In this document: one piece after another, positions 44,292 through 53,627 of the stretch
How positions within the stretch are numbered: position 1 is the stretch's first letter
Layout: each line of letters opens with the position of its first letter
From: Bacteroidota bacterium
Lineage (GTDB): Bacteria; Bacteroidota; Bacteroidia; B-17B0; Aurantibacillaceae
DNA: 64,000 nucleotides
NCBI GenBank assembly: GCA_016185125.1
Contig: JACPOC010000021.1
Coordinates: 179,518 to 243,517 of the forward strand
Direction of reading: 5' to 3'
Position numbers and translations under genes: made by a program
The notes under the pieces: model-generated
What the model was told of the DNA's origin: nothing
The model's input: the letters and a program-made list of their open reading frames with translations, nothing else
Databases searched by the model: none

Positions 44292-46343
44292 TTGAAAAAC
44301 ATTTTTCTTATATTCCTCACCTCGCTGTTTTTTACGGATGCAAATGCGCAAAGTAAAATCGACACGTCTCAATTTAAGCAATCAGCCAAGTTTATTGACA
44401 AGCTGCTAGAATCAAATGTGGATTCTTCCTACTCGTTCATAAAACAAAACCTCTTTGCCGCTAAAAAACAGAAATATGCTTATGGCTACGCAAAATCAAA
44501 TTTGCAACTGGCACGCTATTATACTTTAAAGGGCGAAAACGATTCTTCTCTGCTGGTGACTCCAATTGCTATCAAATATGCAAGAATAAGTAAAGACACC
44601 GCTTTGATTATAAACAGTTATCTTTTTGATGCAAGGTCTTTGTCCAGTGCTTCCAAATTCAACAAGGCCATTGAACAATGTATGCAGGCGCAACGTTTTT
44701 CTGAAAACACTCAAAATTACAAACTCTCTGTAAAAGTATATCATGATCTAGGATATGTTTATAGCAACATTGGTCTTCATCAGCAAGCAATAAATTATTA
44801 CAGAAAAGGATTGTTTATCAGCAAACAAAAAGAAGATACATTTAATATCGCTAATATTTCGGGGCGCATCGGGGGCGAATTTCATTATTTAAATATGTTC
44901 GATTCTTCATTAATAAATAATCTAAACGGACTCAAACATTTTAAGTTGATCCACCATAAACGAGGCATAGGAGCCACTTTGGTTAATCTTGCGAGTACTT
45001 ATAAAAGCCTTAAACAAATTGATAAAGCCATTGAAACAATTAATCAAGCTCTTATTATCAGAACCGAATTGGGCGATGAATATGCCATTACCATTTTAAA
45101 AAACAATTTGGTGGAATGTTACTATGATAAAAAAGAGTACCAATATGCGCTTACCCTTGCCAAAGACGCTGAGCTGCGTTGTTTAAAGCAAAATGAATTG
45201 CAGTTAATTGATCAGAATTATAATAATCAATTTGAAATTTATCAAAAACTCGGCAATTACCAAATGGCCTGTAAATATGCCGATATGAGCTTACAACTAA
45301 AGGACTCGATCTACCAAAGTACTAATTTAAAAGGCTTAAATGAACTGCAGGCAAAATACGAAAGCGATAAAAAAGAAAAGGAAATTTCTTTATTGCAAAT
45401 AGAAAAGAAAAGCGCAGAAGAAAAATCTGACGCAGACAAAAAAAGAAGAAATCTTATTTTAATCTCTGTTATCACTATTGCTTTCCTGATTACCATATTC
45501 GCATTTATTCTATTTAAAAAATTCACAGAATCCACCCGTCAAAAAACAATAATACAAAGTCAAAAACAAATTGTAGATGAAAAAAATAAAGAGATTATTG
45601 ACAGTATTAATTATGCACTCACCATTCAAAAAGCCATTATTCCTTCATTAGAAGAATTACAGCAAGACGTAAAAGAAGCTTTTGTTTTTTTTAAACCCAA
45701 AGATATTGTAAGTGGTGATTTTTACTGGAATACGCGCGTAAATGATTACTTGTATTTTGTAGTAGCCGATTGCACCGGCCATGGGGTTCCCGGAGCGTTC
45801 ATGAGTCTGATGGCAATTTCTTATTTAAGTGAGATCATCAACGAAAAAAAAGTTTTAAATACTCATGAAATATTAAATTTACTTAGAGAAAAAGTAATTC
45901 TTAGTCTTAACAAATCATCAGGTAGTAAAGGTAAGCGCGACGGAATGGATATGGTGATTATAAGGATTAACCTGAAAACGCTTCAGTTACAATTTTCAGG
46001 CGCCAACAACAGTATATACATTTTAAGGGGCAATCAACTTGAAGAGTTAAAGGGAAACAAAATGCCTGTAGGACTTTATACGGAAAACACAACCGATTTC
46101 ACCTCTTTGGAAATGCCGCTTTTTGCCAACGATAAAGTGATTGCATTTACCGATGGTTTGCCGGATCAATTTGGCGGCCCTAAAGGAAAAAAGTTTTTAT
46201 ACAAGCGGCTTGAAAACATTATTTGTGAAAATTGTGATCTGAATTTAGCTAACTTACAGGAAGCAATTTCCACATCTTTTGAAACTTGGAAATTGAATAA
46301 CGAACAGGTGGATGATGTAACTGTTTTGGGCATTAAAATATAA
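44292..46343 (+). CDS. TPR-domain membrane protein with SpoIIE/PP2C phosphatase domain, inside the paa cluster
   Basis: The 683-aa product starts at TTG 44292 with a signal peptide (KNIFLIFLTSLFFTDANAQ). About six TPR repeats lie in the periplasm (for example VYHDLGYVYSNIGLHQQAIN, LVNLASTYKSLKQIDKAIE), then one membrane helix (LILISVITIAFLITIFAFIL, about residue 400). A coiled linker and a cytosolic SpoIIE domain follow (FKPKDIVSGDFYW, VVADCTGHGVPGAFMSLMA, KRDGMDMVIIRI, FSGANNSIYIL, VIAFTDGLPDQFGG). It would dephosphorylate Ser/Thr on a partner such as an anti-sigma antagonist. Its stop overlaps the paaD ATG by 1 nt. Confidence 0.9.
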   Translation: MKNIFLIFLTSLFFTDANAQSKIDTSQFKQSAKFIDKLLESNVDSSYSFIKQNLFAAKKQKYAYGYAKSNLQLARYYTLKGENDSSLLVTPIAIKYARISKDTALIINSYLFDARSLSSASKFNKAIEQCMQAQRFSENTQNYKLSVKVYHDLGYVYSNIGLHQQAINYYRKGLFISKQKEDTFNIANISGRIGGEFHYLNMFDSSLINNLNGLKHFKLIHHKRGIGATLVNLASTYKSLKQIDKAIETINQALIIRTELGDEYAITILKNNLVECYYDKKEYQYALTLAKDAELRCLKQNELQLIDQNYNNQFEIYQKLGNYQMACKYADMSLQLKDSIYQSTNLKGLNELQAKYESDKKEKEISLLQIEKKSAEEKSDADKKRRNLILISVITIAFLITIFAFILFKKFTESTRQKTIIQSQKQIVDEKNKEIIDSINYALTIQKAIIPSLEELQQDVKEAFVFFKPKDIVSGDFYWNTRVNDYLYFVVADCTGHGVPGAFMSLMAISYLSEIINEKKVLNTHEILNLLREKVILSLNKSSGSKGKRDGMDMVIIRINLKTLQLQFSGANNSIYILRGNQLEELKGNKMPVGLYTENTTDFTSLEMPLFANDKVIAFTDGLPDQFGGPKGKKFLYKRLENIICENCDLNLANLQEAISTSFETWKLNNEQVDDVTVLGIKI

Positions 46344-46831
46344 TGAAATCCGTTGAGCACATATTCAATTTATTGTCGGAAATACCGGATCCCGAGATTC
46401 CTGTAATTTCAATTATCGACTTAGGTGTTATACGTGAAGTAAAGTTGGTAGATGATAAAACCATTGAGGTTAAAATCACTCCTACCTACAGCGGTTGCCC
46501 TGCCATGAAACAAATGGAAGACGATGTAAGAAAGAAACTTTTAGAAAATGGTTTTGATAAAGTGATCATCAATACGGTTTATAATCCGCCATGGAGCAGT
46601 GATTGGATCAATCAGGAAGCGCGTTTAAAACTTCAGGAATATGGCATTGCGCCTCCCGAAGAAAACACCACCGATAAATCATTTTTAACCGGCAAGCCCA
46701 AAACCGTTACCTGCCCACGTTGCAAAAGCAAAAACACAATTATGATTTCGCAGTTTGGAAGTACCGCCTGCAAAGCCTTGCATCAATGCAAAGACTGCCT
46801 TGAAGCTTTTGATTATTTTAAGTGTATTTAA
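46343..46831 (+). CDS. paaD: Phenylacetate degradation Fe-S maturation protein PaaD
   Basis: The 162-aa protein has an N-terminal DUF59/MIP18-like domain ([37 protein letters not shown]) and a C-terminal zinc ribbon ([30 protein letters not shown]). The family is needed for cluster assembly of the epoxidase. TAATG coupling links it to the phosphatase gene. Its 3' end overlaps ruvC convergently by 4 nt. Confidence 0.95.
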   Translation: MKSVEHIFNLLSEIPDPEIPVISIIDLGVIREVKLVDDKTIEVKITPTYSGCPAMKQMEDDVRKKLLENGFDKVIINTVYNPPWSSDWINQEARLKLQEYGIAPPEENTTDKSFLTGKPKTVTCPRCKSKNTIMISQFGSTACKALHQCKDCLEAFDYFKCI

Positions 46832-47385
46832 ATTTTTCTGGCAGGATTATCCGTTAAAAAAGCTTTCCAGCCTGTATATGACTTAGCTCCCGAAACCGCT
46901 TTCTTATTCTGATAATAATGACATAAGGCAGCCCCTAAAGCATCCGTCGCATCCATATATTCTTGTTCTTTTTCAATCCCGAGTATTTGTTGCAGCATTG
47001 CCGAAACTTGTTCTTTGGTAGCATTTCCGTTTCCTGTAATACTCATTTTTATTTTTTTCGGAGAGTACTCGGTAATAGGAATATTTTTACTAAGTGCTGC
47101 AGCAATAGCTACTCCCTGTGCTCTTCCCAATTTTAACATCGATTGAACATTTTTACCAAAAAAAGGCGCTTCAATAGCTAGTTCATCGGGCTTATATTCT
47201 TCAATAATACCAATTGTTCTTTCAAATATTTTTTTCAGGCGCATCGCATGATCTTCCAGTTTTTCTAATTTAATCACACCAATTCCCAAGGTCTTCACCA
47301 CATTATTCTGCACATGAATTACTCCGTATCCCATTACAATAGTGCCCGGATCAATACCAAGAATAATTCTATCGTTTTGTGCCAT
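46828..47385 (-). CDS. ruvC: Holliday junction resolvase RuvC
   Basis: It cuts Holliday junctions with RuvAB in recombinational repair. The product has about 185 aa from the ATG at 47385 ([14 protein letters not shown]); a GTG at 47406 adds 7 residues. The four catalytic acids are visible: Asp in [14 protein letters not shown], Glu in [14 protein letters not shown] and the Asp pair in [16 protein letters not shown]. It is divergent from the gene at 47409. Confidence 0.95.
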   Translation of the reverse strand: MAQNDRIILGIDPGTIVMGYGVIHVQNNVVKTLGIGVIKLEKLEDHAMRLKKIFERTIGIIEEYKPDELAIEAPFFGKNVQSMLKLGRAQGVAIAAALSKNIPITEYSPKKIKMSITGNGNATKEQVSAMLQQILGIEKEQEYMDATDALGAALCHYYQNKKAVSGAKSYTGWKAFLTDNPARKI

Positions 47386-47408
47386 ATTAGCTGTAAATTT
47401 AGACACAA

Positions 47409-48380
47409 TTGATCACGCATAAAAAAATACTTTCAATTGTTTTAAAGATCTCAATAGGATTGGCATGTTTTCTGATCATTTACTTTAGACTTAAAAATGA
47501 TTTTACTCCCACGAATTTAGCTTTACTCACCGATTCTGTTTTTTCAGGTAATGGAATATTTACTTTACTTATTTGCATTTTATTGATTCCATTAAACTGG
47601 GGAATTGAATCTTATAAATGGAAAATAATTACCGCCCCGGTTGAAGTCATCTCTTTCTTTAATGCTTCCCGCTCGGTTTACAGCGGCGTTTGCCTAGGTA
47701 ATCTGGCACCCGGTCGCGCCACCGAATTCATAGCTAAAATTATTTTTTTTAAACCTGAAAACAGGCCGCAGATAACGGTTCTTCATTTTGTAAACGGAAT
47801 GTTTCAATTATCCATTACTTACATTATTGGCTTTGTTGCTCTGGCCTATAAAATGAAAAGCTTTGGCGATGCTTATGTATGGATAGCTTATACAGCCATA
47901 TCCACAGCAGTACTCGTTATTATTATTTTTATCATCTGCCTAGTAAAAATAGACAGGGTTTTAAATTTTTTAACGCAAAGAATTTCAAAACAAAAACAAA
48001 TAGCAGTCGCTGCTTACAAATTCACTAAAATTCAATTGTTGCAATTGTTCGGGCTTTCCGCAATCAGGTATGTTGTGTTTTTTATTCAAATGGTATTACT
48101 TATAAAATTATTTGCCGGAAATTTTGATGCAACTATTGGTTTTGGAATTGCGTTGTATTTTTTAATCACTACTACCATCCCCATGATTAGCTTTCTGGAA
48201 GCCGCCATCAGAGCGGCAGTAGCATTGGTAGTGTTTAAAGGTGCAGGAATTTCTAATGCAGGCTTGGCACTTGCCTCTATATCTGTTTGGTTACTCAATA
48301 TTATTCTTCCAAGTATTTTAGGTTATATTATCTTACTTAAACAAAATTTTGATTTTAAATTCAGAGCTTCCGGTAAATGA
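47409..48380 (+). CDS. Flippase-like integral membrane protein (UPF0104/LPG synthase TM family)
   Basis: The 323-aa product starts at TTG 47409 and has seven to eight membrane helices ([50 protein letters not shown]). It matches the membrane part of the lysylphosphatidylglycerol synthase family ([30 protein letters not shown]). These are thought to move lipids or lipid-linked sugars. It overlaps the next glycosyltransferase gene by 4 nt, which fits a role with a lipid-linked glycan. Confidence 0.82.
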   Translation: MITHKKILSIVLKISIGLACFLIIYFRLKNDFTPTNLALLTDSVFSGNGIFTLLICILLIPLNWGIESYKWKIITAPVEVISFFNASRSVYSGVCLGNLAPGRATEFIAKIIFFKPENRPQITVLHFVNGMFQLSITYIIGFVALAYKMKSFGDAYVWIAYTAISTAVLVIIIFIICLVKIDRVLNFLTQRISKQKQIAVAAYKFTKIQLLQLFGLSAIRYVVFFIQMVLLIKLFAGNFDATIGFGIALYFLITTTIPMISFLEAAIRAAVALVVFKGAGISNAGLALASISVWLLNIILPSILGYIILLKQNFDFKFRASGK

Positions 48381-49489
48381 TTGTAATTATTTATAGCCTT
48401 GTGTTCGCCTTATTAATTTATGCTATAATTTTAATCTGGCTCGCAATTGGTTTTTCATCTTCTCCTACTTTTATAAGTACCAATGATAGTATTAAAAAAG
48501 AGTTCACCATCATTATCTGCGCACGCAACGAAGAAAAAAAAATAGGCAAATGCTTGCGCTCCATCCTTGATCAGGATTATGATCTCGCCAAAATACAACT
48601 GATAATTGTAAACGATGCGAGTACGGATTCTACTGTTTTTCAAGCACAGTCGGTATTAAAAGATTCAGGTCTTAATTATCAATTGCTCTCAAACGCCACG
48701 CGAAAAGGCAAGAAACAATCAATCACCTACGCCATGCAATTTGTACAACACGAAATAATTATATCGCGTGATGCAGATACTTTTACCCGCTCATTTACCT
48801 GGCTACAAAGCGTATCTGATTTTTACACGCAACACCAATGCGATTTGATAATTGGCCCTGTTGGCATTTCTGATAACGAAGGTATTTTATGGGCTTTACA
48901 AGCTATTGAAAATAACGTCCTTACTGTTTTAAACTGCGGCAGTACATTTTACAAACAAGCTTTTTTAGCGAGCGGAGCCAATTTAATTTTCACTAAAGAA
49001 ATTTTCCTGCAAACAAACGGCTATCAAAATCATATTAACACGCTATCGGGTGATGATGTTCTTTTTTTAGAAGATATAAAAAAAATTAAAGGCTCTAAGA
49101 TTAAGTATCTTAAAAGTGTAGAAAGTATTGTGTACACTTATCCCTGCCTAAACTTTCAAACATTATTGGATCAAAAAACCAGATGGGCTTCAAAATTTAA
49201 AATAAATTCAAACAAATTAAACAGCGCACTTGCCATTATAGGGTTTGCGGCAAATGCAGGATGGCTTTTTTGCCTTTTTTACGCCTTATTAAGGCCTCAA
49301 AATGGCGAATTAAGCTTAATTTTTGTGTTATTAAAGCTTTTAATTGATTTTTTGTTGTTATTTTTAGCTTCACGTTTTATAAAAAATAAAGGTTTGATTT
49401 GGTATGTTTTACCGGTTGGTTGTGTTTATCCAATCTACACGTTAATCATTGCCTTACGATCTGTGTTTTTAAAACCTAATTGGAAATAA
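48377..49489 (+). CDS. Family 2 glycosyltransferase (membrane)
   Basis: The 370-aa product has an N-terminal membrane helix (VFALLIYAIILIWLAIGF) and the GT-A domain: FTIIICARNEEKKIGKCLRS, QLIIVNDASTDST, IIISRDADTF (DxD-like) and NTLSGDDVLFLEDIKKI. C-terminal helices (AGWLFCLFYALL, LLIDFLLLFLASRF) follow. It transfers a sugar to a membrane acceptor, unspecified. The ATGA overlap with the flippase-like gene indicates a functional pair. Confidence 0.88.
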   Translation: MIVIIYSLVFALLIYAIILIWLAIGFSSSPTFISTNDSIKKEFTIIICARNEEKKIGKCLRSILDQDYDLAKIQLIIVNDASTDSTVFQAQSVLKDSGLNYQLLSNATRKGKKQSITYAMQFVQHEIIISRDADTFTRSFTWLQSVSDFYTQHQCDLIIGPVGISDNEGILWALQAIENNVLTVLNCGSTFYKQAFLASGANLIFTKEIFLQTNGYQNHINTLSGDDVLFLEDIKKIKGSKIKYLKSVESIVYTYPCLNFQTLLDQKTRWASKFKINSNKLNSALAIIGFAANAGWLFCLFYALLRPQNGELSLIFVLLKLLIDFLLLFLASRFIKNKGLIWYVLPVGCVYPIYTLIIALRSVFLKPNWK

Positions 49490-50754
49490 GTATTGTGTTT
49501 TTTAAAAGAAAGCCTATAGATTTTGAATCCGAATCGCTCAGTGCCTTAACATGGCGCCGATTTAAGCGCAATAAGCTCTCTATGCTCGGGCTTATTATCA
49601 TTGTTATTTCCTGCCTCATATCCATTTTAGGATATTTAATTACGCCTGACAAAACACCCTACGCCAACGATCAAAAACCTGAACTTCATATAAAGAGCCC
49701 GGGATTCAGTGCTCGTTTTCTTCTCTCAAAAAGAAATGAAGAGGAACCTTCAAAAAACATTTTTAATAAAATGATATTTGGCCAATTTGATTCTTTTGAT
49801 GCGTATACCCTTCATATTTATCTTTTTAAAAAACAGTATATTTTTGTTGAAGAATATACAGGAAATAATCCCAATAAAGGAACCCAAACAAAACTGAACA
49901 TTGCGGATGTAGTATATGCCGTGGATAGTAAAGCACCTATTCAATACGATTCCATTAAAGGGCTTTTATCTTTTTATGAAATTGGCAGCAGCACAAAAAT
50001 CACTAAATCCGTTGCCGAATTACAAAAAACAATCCGCGAAAAAAACATTGTAACAAAAAGTTATTTGTTGGGAACCGACCTCTTGGGTCGCGACTTATTA
50101 AGCCGTCTTTTAATAGGAACCCGTATTAGTTTAAGTGTTGGTTTAGTTTCAGTAATCATTTCAATTTTTATTGGCATTTTATTGGGTGCCATTGCAGGAT
50201 ATTACAGGGGTAAAACAGATTCATTTATTATGTGGCTTATTAATGTAGTATGGAGTATCCCTACTCTATTATTGGTAATTGCTATTACACTTGTTTTAGG
50301 AAAAGGAATTTTACAGGTGTTTATTGCTGTGGGCCTTACCATGTGGGTGGATGTGGCAAGGATTGTACGCGGTCAAATCTTATCCATTCGCGAAAAAGAA
50401 TTTGTGGAAGCGGGGCGTGCTTTAGGCTACAGAAATATGCGAATTATTTTACGTCACATCTTACCTAACGTAATGGGGCCTGTTGTGGTAATGGCTGCCA
50501 GTAATTTTGCCGCCGCTATTTTAACCGAAGCAGGCTTAAGCTTTTTAGGAATTGGTGCCCAACCTCCTGTTCCTTCTTGGGGAGAGATGACCAACGCGCA
50601 CCACGGTTACATCTTAATGGAAAAAGCTTATCTCGCTTTTATACCAGGCATTGCTATTATGGTTTTGGTGCTTTCGTTTATGTTAGTGGGTAACGGTTTG
50701 CGGGATGCCTTAGACACAAGATCTTTAGATGATAAGCCTATCGTGGGAAGTTAG
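49480..50754 (+). CDS. Peptide/nickel-type ABC transporter permease (DppC/OppC family)
   Basis: The product has about 419-424 aa. The start is TTG 49480 (overlapping the previous stop) or GTG 49495. An N-terminal OppC-type helix is present (LSMLGLIIIVISCLISILGYL). A large periplasmic insertion of about 130 residues follows, typical of Bacteroidota members. Then comes the permease core (LLGTDLLGRDLLSRLLIGTR, EAGRALGYRNMRIILRH as EAA loop, LTEAGLSFLGIGAQPPVPSW). No ATPase or binding-protein gene is adjacent. Confidence 0.9.
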   Translation: MEISIVFFKRKPIDFESESLSALTWRRFKRNKLSMLGLIIIVISCLISILGYLITPDKTPYANDQKPELHIKSPGFSARFLLSKRNEEEPSKNIFNKMIFGQFDSFDAYTLHIYLFKKQYIFVEEYTGNNPNKGTQTKLNIADVVYAVDSKAPIQYDSIKGLLSFYEIGSSTKITKSVAELQKTIREKNIVTKSYLLGTDLLGRDLLSRLLIGTRISLSVGLVSVIISIFIGILLGAIAGYYRGKTDSFIMWLINVVWSIPTLLLVIAITLVLGKGILQVFIAVGLTMWVDVARIVRGQILSIREKEFVEAGRALGYRNMRIILRHILPNVMGPVVVMAASNFAAAILTEAGLSFLGIGAQPPVPSWGEMTNAHHGYILMEKAYLAFIPGIAIMVLVLSFMLVGNGLRDALDTRSLDDKPIVGS

Positions 50755-50764
50755 AACAAACAAT

Positions 50765-51775
50765 TTATCCCAGCGCAATTTCTTTCACAGCATTTACCCA
50801 TGTATCACTTGCATTAAGGCTACTTACTAGAGTCACTTTTTCACCCCCATGCTCTTTGAACAACTCATCGTACTCCGTTCCTATTTCATAAATTGTTTCC
50901 AAACAATCGGCAACAAAGGCCGGCGAAAAAACAAGGATTCTTTTAGTGCCTTTTTTTGCAAGATCAATTATTACTTTATCGCTGTATGGCTTCAACCATT
51001 TATCATCCAAACGGCTTTGAAAAGTAGTAGTGTGTTTGTCTGCGGGAATATCTAAGGCTTTTATTAATTGACGGGAAGTTTCGAAACAATTGGCCCTATA
51101 ACAATACTGATTATTTTTAGTTATAGAATTACAGCAAGCCCCCATCTGACAAGTATTACCACCATAATGAGCGGAAGATTTTTTTATATGCCTTTCCGGC
51201 AAACCGTGATAACTGAATATCACATGATCATAATCTTTGTGATCGTACTTTTTTCCTTCTTCGATCAAAGCCTCTATAAATTTAGGATGATCGTAAAATT
51301 TACTTATTACATTGAGGTTAGGAATTACTTCCCATTTGCTTATCTGATGTAAAACTTCTTCTATTGTGCTGCCCGTGCTTGAACTCGCGTATTGAGGGTA
51401 TAAAGGAAGAATATGAATTTTTGAAGGACGTTGTTGTCTAATTTTTTCCAACGCTTTTTCAATACTTGGTTGCTGATAACGCATGGCCAATTCTACCACG
51501 TAATTATCGCCAAGTTTTAAGCGAAGTTTTTCTGTAAGCGCAATACTGTTTAATAAAAGCGGCGAGCCCTCTTTCTTCCAAATGTTTTTATAAAGGTTAG
51601 CCGATTTAAATCTTCTGAATGGAACAATAACCATGTTAACCAGCATAAACCTGCCTGCCGCATTAATATCAATAACGCGTTTATCATTTAAAAACTGAGT
51701 AAGGTATTTACCAACTTTTGATGGTGTGGGCGAATCGGGAGTTCCCAGATTGATTAATAAAACAGCTTCTTTCAT
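50765..51775 (-). CDS. hemH: Ferrochelatase
   Basis: It inserts Fe2+ into protoporphyrin IX, the last haem step. The 336-aa product has family motifs LLINLGTPDSPTPSKVGKYL, LPLYPQYASSSTGS, IFSYHGLPERHIKKS (catalytic His) and VFSPAFVADCLETIYEIG with the Glu. Its ATG overlaps the lspA stop by 4 nt. Confidence 0.96.
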   Translation of the reverse strand: MKEAVLLINLGTPDSPTPSKVGKYLTQFLNDKRVIDINAAGRFMLVNMVIVPFRRFKSANLYKNIWKKEGSPLLLNSIALTEKLRLKLGDNYVVELAMRYQQPSIEKALEKIRQQRPSKIHILPLYPQYASSSTGSTIEEVLHQISKWEVIPNLNVISKFYDHPKFIEALIEEGKKYDHKDYDHVIFSYHGLPERHIKKSSAHYGGNTCQMGACCNSITKNNQYCYRANCFETSRQLIKALDIPADKHTTTFQSRLDDKWLKPYSDKVIIDLAKKGTKRILVFSPAFVADCLETIYEIGTEYDELFKEHGGEKVTLVSSLNASDTWVNAVKEIALG

Positions 51776-52506
51776 ATTTTATCGCCGGGCACTTCATTCT
51801 CTTGCCTGATTGCAATGTCATCATTTAGACTCACCGGATCAACGTTTAAATTCTGCGGCATCTGAGCTTTGGAAAAACGTTTTTGAAAAATAATTATTAC
51901 CGCGACGCCGGTAGATATAGATGCATCGGCGAAATTAAAAATTGGCCTGAAAAACTGAAATGTTTCTCCCCCAAAAACAGGTACCCAGTCCGGAAACCTT
52001 CCGTCAATTAATGGAAAATAGAACATGTCTACCACGCAACCGTACATGGAGGGAGCATATCCGTTTTTTGTAAAAGAAGCAATGCCATCATATTGCAAAT
52101 ATTCCTGAGAATCAGCGTCTAAAATAGTACCACGGTCAAATATTAACCCGTAAAAAGCGCTGTCAAGAATATTGCCCAACGCGCCCGCCAGGATAAGTGA
52201 AACTGAAAAAACAAAGCCAAGATGTTCGCCTTTTTTTATAATATAACGAATATAAAAAACGCCGCCAATGCAAGCAAGAATACGAAAAACACTGAGCATA
52301 AGTTTACCCGAACTTCCTCCGAATTCAAAACCAAAAGCCATGCCCGGATTTTCGGTAAAATGAATAATGCACCAATCGGCAGCGCGGCCAACTTCGCCTA
52401 AAGGGTAATTAAGCTTGATGTAAATTTTTATGAACTGGTCAATAAACAATACAGTTAAAACTGTAACGATTGCAACTTTGTATTTATTGAAGGTATTAAA
52501 AAGCAA
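51772..52506 (-). CDS. lspA: Lipoprotein signal peptidase (signal peptidase II)
   Basis: This is an inner-membrane aspartyl protease that cleaves lipoprotein signal peptides. The 244-aa product is longer than the usual 160-170 because of an insertion between the two catalytic regions and a charged C-terminal tail. The catalytic Asp regions are GALGNILDSAFYG and FNFADASISTGV, with VVDMFYFPL. It begins at TTG 52506, only 5 nt after a hairpin, with no visible ribosome-binding site. No ATG precedes the first helix. Confidence 0.93.
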   Translation of the reverse strand: MLFNTFNKYKVAIVTVLTVLFIDQFIKIYIKLNYPLGEVGRAADWCIIHFTENPGMAFGFEFGGSSGKLMLSVFRILACIGGVFYIRYIIKKGEHLGFVFSVSLILAGALGNILDSAFYGLIFDRGTILDADSQEYLQYDGIASFTKNGYAPSMYGCVVDMFYFPLIDGRFPDWVPVFGGETFQFFRPIFNFADASISTGVAVIIIFQKRFSKAQMPQNLNVDPVSLNDDIAIRQENEVPGDKI

Positions 52507-52511
52507 AATAA

Positions 52512-52549
52512 AAAAAGCTTATCCGAGCCGTGGCAAAGATAAGCTTTTT
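52512..52549 (-). terminator. Terminator between the DksA-like gene and lspA
   Basis: AAAAAGCTTATC (52512-52523) pairs perfectly with GATAAGCTTTTT (52538-52549) over a 14-nt loop. On the minus strand it ends in a T run. It lies 20 nt after the DksA-like stop and immediately before the lspA start codon. Confidence 0.8.
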
Positions 52550-52568
52550 AATAGTTTTATATAAAAAT

Positions 52569-53612
52569 TTATGAGCTTTGATTCAATTTTGCGTCAATGC
52601 CAAGCGTTGCGTGAGGCACCGAACGTAAACGCTCTTTAGGTATTAATTTACCTGTTACCCGGCAAATACCGTAAGTTTTATTTTCGATTCGAACTAACGC
52701 GTTTTTTAAATTAACAATGTGTTTTTCCTGGCGGGAAGCCAACTGAGCGGTTTCTTCTTTGCTCATTACATCACTGCCATCTTCAAGCAATTTAAATGTT
52801 GGCGAAGTGTCATCCGTTCCATGATTATCTTCGTTGCTTAAGGTTTGCTTTAAAAGATCGTAATCTGTTTGGGCTTCCTTAATTTTTTCTAAGATTAATC
52901 CTTTGAATTCAGCTAGTTCTTTATCCGTATAACGCGATCGGTTATCTTTTGTGTTTAAAAATGGTTTTGGCGCGGGTTCGTTGGAGCGCTTAATTAAAGG
53001 TTTATTAATATCAATTTGCAAGGGGCGATTTCTGATATAAGCTTCCATGCTGTTGCCGTGCGATTTTCCCTCACTTTTTTTCCTACGTCCGCGGCCGCGT
53101 TTTTCCGGAATCTCATCATCATCCTCATCGGGCTCCGGAGGCCCGCTTCCATCCAAATCAACTATGCCCGCTTCGTCAAGATCTCCCACAATAGCATCAT
53201 CATCTTCCGGTTTTTCATAATCATCCTTCACCTCTACATCTCCCTCTTCCTCTTCTGCAGGAAGCTCTTCATCATCCTCTTCTCCACCTTTCCCTTTTTT
53301 CTTTCCTATTACCTTGCCGGCTTTTTTACCTCCGCTTTTTTTAGCAATGGCTTCAATTGGCTTTCCGGCAGGTTTTTTTATTTCTTTGGAAATCTTTTTT
53401 ACTTGCGGCTTTTTTGCAGCAGGTTTTGCGGTTTTTTTCACCGGTTTAACTGCTTTTTTTGCAAGCGGTTTTGACGCCTTTTTTGCAGGAGCTTTTTTTG
53501 CAGGCTTAATGCTTTTTTTAGGAGCCGGTTTTGCCGCTTTTTTTGCCGCTGGCTTCAAAGCCTTTTTTACCGGCTTGGCTTTTTCCTTTTTCTTAATACT
53601 CTTTTTAGCCAT
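52569..53612 (-). CDS. TraR/DksA-family protein with long histone-H1-like Lys/Ala/Pro tail
   Basis: The 347-aa protein is in three parts. Residues 1 to about 105 are Lys/Ala/Pro repeats (KKAAKPAPKKSIKPAKKAPA) like histone H1/HctB tails. About 105-170 is strongly acidic (EEDDEELPAEEEEGDVEV). About 225-347 is the Bacteroidota TraR/DksA domain (YTDKELAEFKGLILEKIKEA, GTDDTSPTFKLLEDG, KTYGICRVTGKLIPKERL). The usual four-Cys zinc finger is reduced to a single Cys. It may bind DNA through the tail while the domain contacts RNA polymerase; this is inference. It lies 15 nt after ileS. Confidence 0.85.
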   Translation of the reverse strand: MAKKSIKKKEKAKPVKKALKPAAKKAAKPAPKKSIKPAKKAPAKKASKPLAKKAVKPVKKTAKPAAKKPQVKKISKEIKKPAGKPIEAIAKKSGGKKAGKVIGKKKGKGGEEDDEELPAEEEEGDVEVKDDYEKPEDDDAIVGDLDEAGIVDLDGSGPPEPDEDDDEIPEKRGRGRRKKSEGKSHGNSMEAYIRNRPLQIDINKPLIKRSNEPAPKPFLNTKDNRSRYTDKELAEFKGLILEKIKEAQTDYDLLKQTLSNEDNHGTDDTSPTFKLLEDGSDVMSKEETAQLASRQEKHIVNLKNALVRIENKTYGICRVTGKLIPKERLRSVPHATLGIDAKLNQSS

Positions 53613-53627
53613 AATCTGTACTCTTAA

